Of a stretch of 64,000 nt of DNA, positions 61,985 through 64,000 are shown in pieces. The notes under the pieces were generated by a model, which was given only the letters and a program-made list of their open reading frames with translations, did no database searches and had not been told where the DNA came from. The translations under genes and the position numbers were made by a program. Positions within the stretch are counted from its first letter, which is position 1, and each line of letters starts with the position of its first letter. This DNA is from Janthinobacterium sp. GW458P. Its GTDB lineage: Bacteria; Pseudomonadota; Gammaproteobacteria; Burkholderiales; Burkholderiaceae_D. The stretch is from the NCBI RefSeq assembly GCF_002127585.1, contig NZ_NEGZ01000017.1, positions 20,963-84,962 of the forward strand, given 5' to 3'.

Positions 61985-64000
61985 ATGTTCAATTTCCAAC
62001 GTTCCAGCATCAGCCAGAAACTGACCATGATTTCGGTGCTGTCGTCGGGCTGCGCGCTGCTGCTGGTGTTCGTGGCGTTCGCGCTGACGTCCGTGCTCAG
62101 CCACAAGAACGATGAAGGCAAGCAACTGCTGTCGCTGGCGGGGGTGATCGGCGCGGCGGGGGCGACGCCGTTGCTGATAGGCAAGCCGGCCCAGGCCCAG
62201 GCGGAACAGATGCTGGCGGCGCTGGCCGCGCGCGATGAAGTGGCCCAGGCGGCCCTGTTCGACAAGGGCGGGCGCCTGTTCGCCCTGTACCGCGCGCCGC
62301 AGCACGACAAGGAGCTGGCGGCGCCGGAAGACATGGACCCGGCCCTGCTGGCCGACATGGCCGTGCAGCCCGTCACGCAAGGCTCGGGCACGACCCTGGC
62401 GCCGGCCATGCGCTTGTACCGTCCCGTCTACCGGCCGGCCGCGGACGGGCAGGAGGTCATCGGCGCCGTGCTGATCGAGGCCGACCTGAACCACATGTGG
62501 CGCGACATCGGCCGCCACGTGGGCGCCATCGGCGGCGCCACCGTGCTGTCCTTCCTGATCGCCGTGTTCCTGGCGCGGCGCTTCAAGAGCGTGATTGCCG
62601 AACCGATCACCAAGCTCATTGATACAGCGCAAAAGGTCTCCAGCAGCCAGACCTACAGCCACCGCATCGCCCACCAGCGCAGCGACGAACTGGGCGTGCT
62701 GATCGACAGTTTCAACGACATGCTGGCGCAGATCGACAGCCGCGACAGCACCCTGGCCAATTACCGCGACCAGCTCGAACGCCAGGTGGGCGTGCGCACG
62801 GCGCAGCTGGAAAAGGCCAAGGATGCGGCCGAGGCGGCCAGCCAGGCGAAAAGCGCGTTTCTCGCCACCATGAGCCATGAAATCCGCACGCCGATGAACG
62901 GCGTGCTGGGCATGACGGAATTGCTGCTGGCCAGCCCTTTGAGCCCGCAGCAGCGCCACTACACGAGCATGGTGCAGCGCTCGGGGCAGAATCTGCTGGT
63001 GATCATCAACGACATCCTCGACTTTTCCAAGATCGAGGCGGGCAAGCTCAGCGTGGAATACATCCGCTTCAATTTCCGCGAATTGCTCGACGATATAGAG
63101 CACGTGTTCGCGCCGCAGGCGGAAGCGAAGAATATCTGCCTGGAATTCGATATCGCCAACGACATCCCGATCGCCATCTGCGGCGACCCGAACCGCTTGC
63201 GCCAGATCATCGTCAACCTGCTGGGCAACGCCATCAAGTTCACGGAAACGGGCAAGGTCACCGTCAAAGTGGAAGTGTGCAGCGAAGACGCGCCCAGCGT
63301 GGGCTTGCGCTTCGAGGTGCATGACACGGGCATCGGCGTGTCGGACGAGGCGCGCAGCCGCATCTTCGAATCGTTTTCGCAGGCCGACGGCTCGACCACG
63401 CGCAAGCATGGCGGCACGGGCCTGGGGCTGACCATCTCGAAACAGCTGGTCGAGCTGATGGGCGGAAAAATCGGCGTCGACAATGCTTTAACGCAAGGCT
63501 CAATCTTCTGGTTCGAAGTAAATTTCGATAAACGGCGGGTCGACAGCGACGATCCGTCCTTCAACCTGAAAACCACGCGAGGGTTACGCGCCTTGATCGT
63601 CGACCACACTCCCGCCACGCGCGCCGTGCTGGAACGGCAGCTGGCCAGCTGGCACATCGTCAGCGACAGCGCCGGCACGGCGGGCGAGTGCCTGGGCAAG
63701 CTGCACGCGGCCGCGCAGGCGGGCACGCCGTATGGCGTGGCCCTGCTCGACATGGAATTGCCGCGCACCAGCGGCCTGGCCCTGGCCGCCACCATCAAGA
63801 GCGATCCGCGGCTGGCCGACCTCAAATTACTGCTGCTGAGCACGGAACAGGCCGCGGCCGACCCCGTGCAGCGGCGCGAGGCGGGCGTGGCCTTCCAGCT
63901 GATCAAGCCGGCCCGCGAATGCGATCTGTTCGACTGCATCGTCACGCCGCCGCGCGCCGGCGAAAGCCTGCGCGCCGCGCCGCCGCACGCCCTGCGCCCC
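61985..64000 (+). CDS. Hybrid sensor histidine kinase (partial, C-terminus beyond window)
   Basis: 672 codons present, no stop before the edge. Domains are TM1 at ~15-37, a periplasmic CHASE8-like region, TM2 at ~180-200, HAMP (~205-255), a coiled-coil, HisKA with His298 ([12 protein letters not shown]), HATPase ([39 protein letters not shown]) and at least one receiver with Asp589 in LLDMELP. The layout is BarA/GacS-like; a further receiver and Hpt may follow. In the first receiver the usual acidic pair is Asp-His (IVDHTP), so it may be weakened. Signal and partner regulator are unknown. Confidence 0.9.
   Translation, partial: MFNFQRSSISQKLTMISVLSSGCALLLVFVAFALTSVLSHKNDEGKQLLSLAGVIGAAGATPLLIGKPAQAQAEQMLAALAARDEVAQAALFDKGGRLFALYRAPQHDKELAAPEDMDPALLADMAVQPVTQGSGTTLAPAMRLYRPVYRPAADGQEVIGAVLIEADLNHMWRDIGRHVGAIGGATVLSFLIAVFLARRFKSVIAEPITKLIDTAQKVSSSQTYSHRIAHQRSDELGVLIDSFNDMLAQIDSRDSTLANYRDQLERQVGVRTAQLEKAKDAAEAASQAKSAFLATMSHEIRTPMNGVLGMTELLLASPLSPQQRHYTSMVQRSGQNLLVIINDILDFSKIEAGKLSVEYIRFNFRELLDDIEHVFAPQAEAKNICLEFDIANDIPIAICGDPNRLRQIIVNLLGNAIKFTETGKVTVKVEVCSEDAPSVGLRFEVHDTGIGVSDEARSRIFESFSQADGSTTRKHGGTGLGLTISKQLVELMGGKIGVDNALTQGSIFWFEVNFDKRRVDSDDPSFNLKTTRGLRALIVDHTPATRAVLERQLASWHIVSDSAGTAGECLGKLHAAAQAGTPYGVALLDMELPRTSGLALAATIKSDPRLADLKLLLLSTEQAAADPVQRREAGVAFQLIKPARECDLFDCIVTPPRAGESLRAAPPHALRP

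Overview
The window looks like chromosomal DNA of a G+C-rich betaproteobacterium, most likely an Oxalobacteraceae member of the Janthinobacterium/Massilia/Duganella type. This is inferred from codon usage and gene types (several LysR regulators, a DUF1501/DUF1800 pair, a cyanide-insensitive-type bd oxidase, DUF3079, CstA with its YbdD partner). No rRNA or other phylogenetic marker is present, so the assignment is tentative.

Left part (1-18.4 kb): ordinary housekeeping and accessory genes. It holds a DUF1800/DUF1501 pair, two mirror-image LysR/quinone-reductase modules (2.0-4.0 kb and 8.2-10.3 kb), a type-2 glycerate kinase, a YnfA-like membrane protein, TerB-like and TerC genes with a NhaR-like LysR gene, a ClC antiporter-type protein, three YwqK/MORN-like repeat proteins around a MarR gene, an MsbA-type ABC exporter and a small secreted protein.

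Centre (18.4-29 kb): a coherent redox block. A MocR-type regulator and moaA lie beside a small winged-helix gene. Divergent from these runs a tight series: FdhF/YdeP-type molybdenum oxidoreductase, CydA, CydB, bestrophin and FdhD. RNase Z follows. MoaA makes the molybdenum cofactor, FdhD sulfurates it, and the oxidoreductase may feed electrons through quinol to the bd oxidase.

Accessory stretch (29-40.6 kb): small secreted, membrane, acetyltransferase and regulator genes, a TetR/MFS efflux pair with a readable promoter and operator, a ProX-like deacylase, an AT-richer glycosyltransferase-like gene, a cytochrome P450 remnant coupled to a membrane protein, a c-type cytochrome and a GFA-family protein.

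Variable island (40.6-53.6 kb): an orphan VgrG followed by a PoNe-type DNase effector, a PoNi-type immunity protein and a DUF4274 protein. Next to it are unrecognised small genes, four copies of a structured repeat, two copies of a second repeat, a tRNA/tmRNA-like 3' fragment and an intact tRNA-Ser(UGA) at the right edge. It looks like a toxin-cargo hotspot built around the tRNA gene; no integrase or transposase was found.

Right part (53.7-64 kb): signalling and carbon uptake. It holds a GGDEF-EAL protein with an HDOD protein, a NarX/NarL-like two-component pair divergent from cstA-ybdD, and the start of a hybrid histidine kinase that runs off the end.
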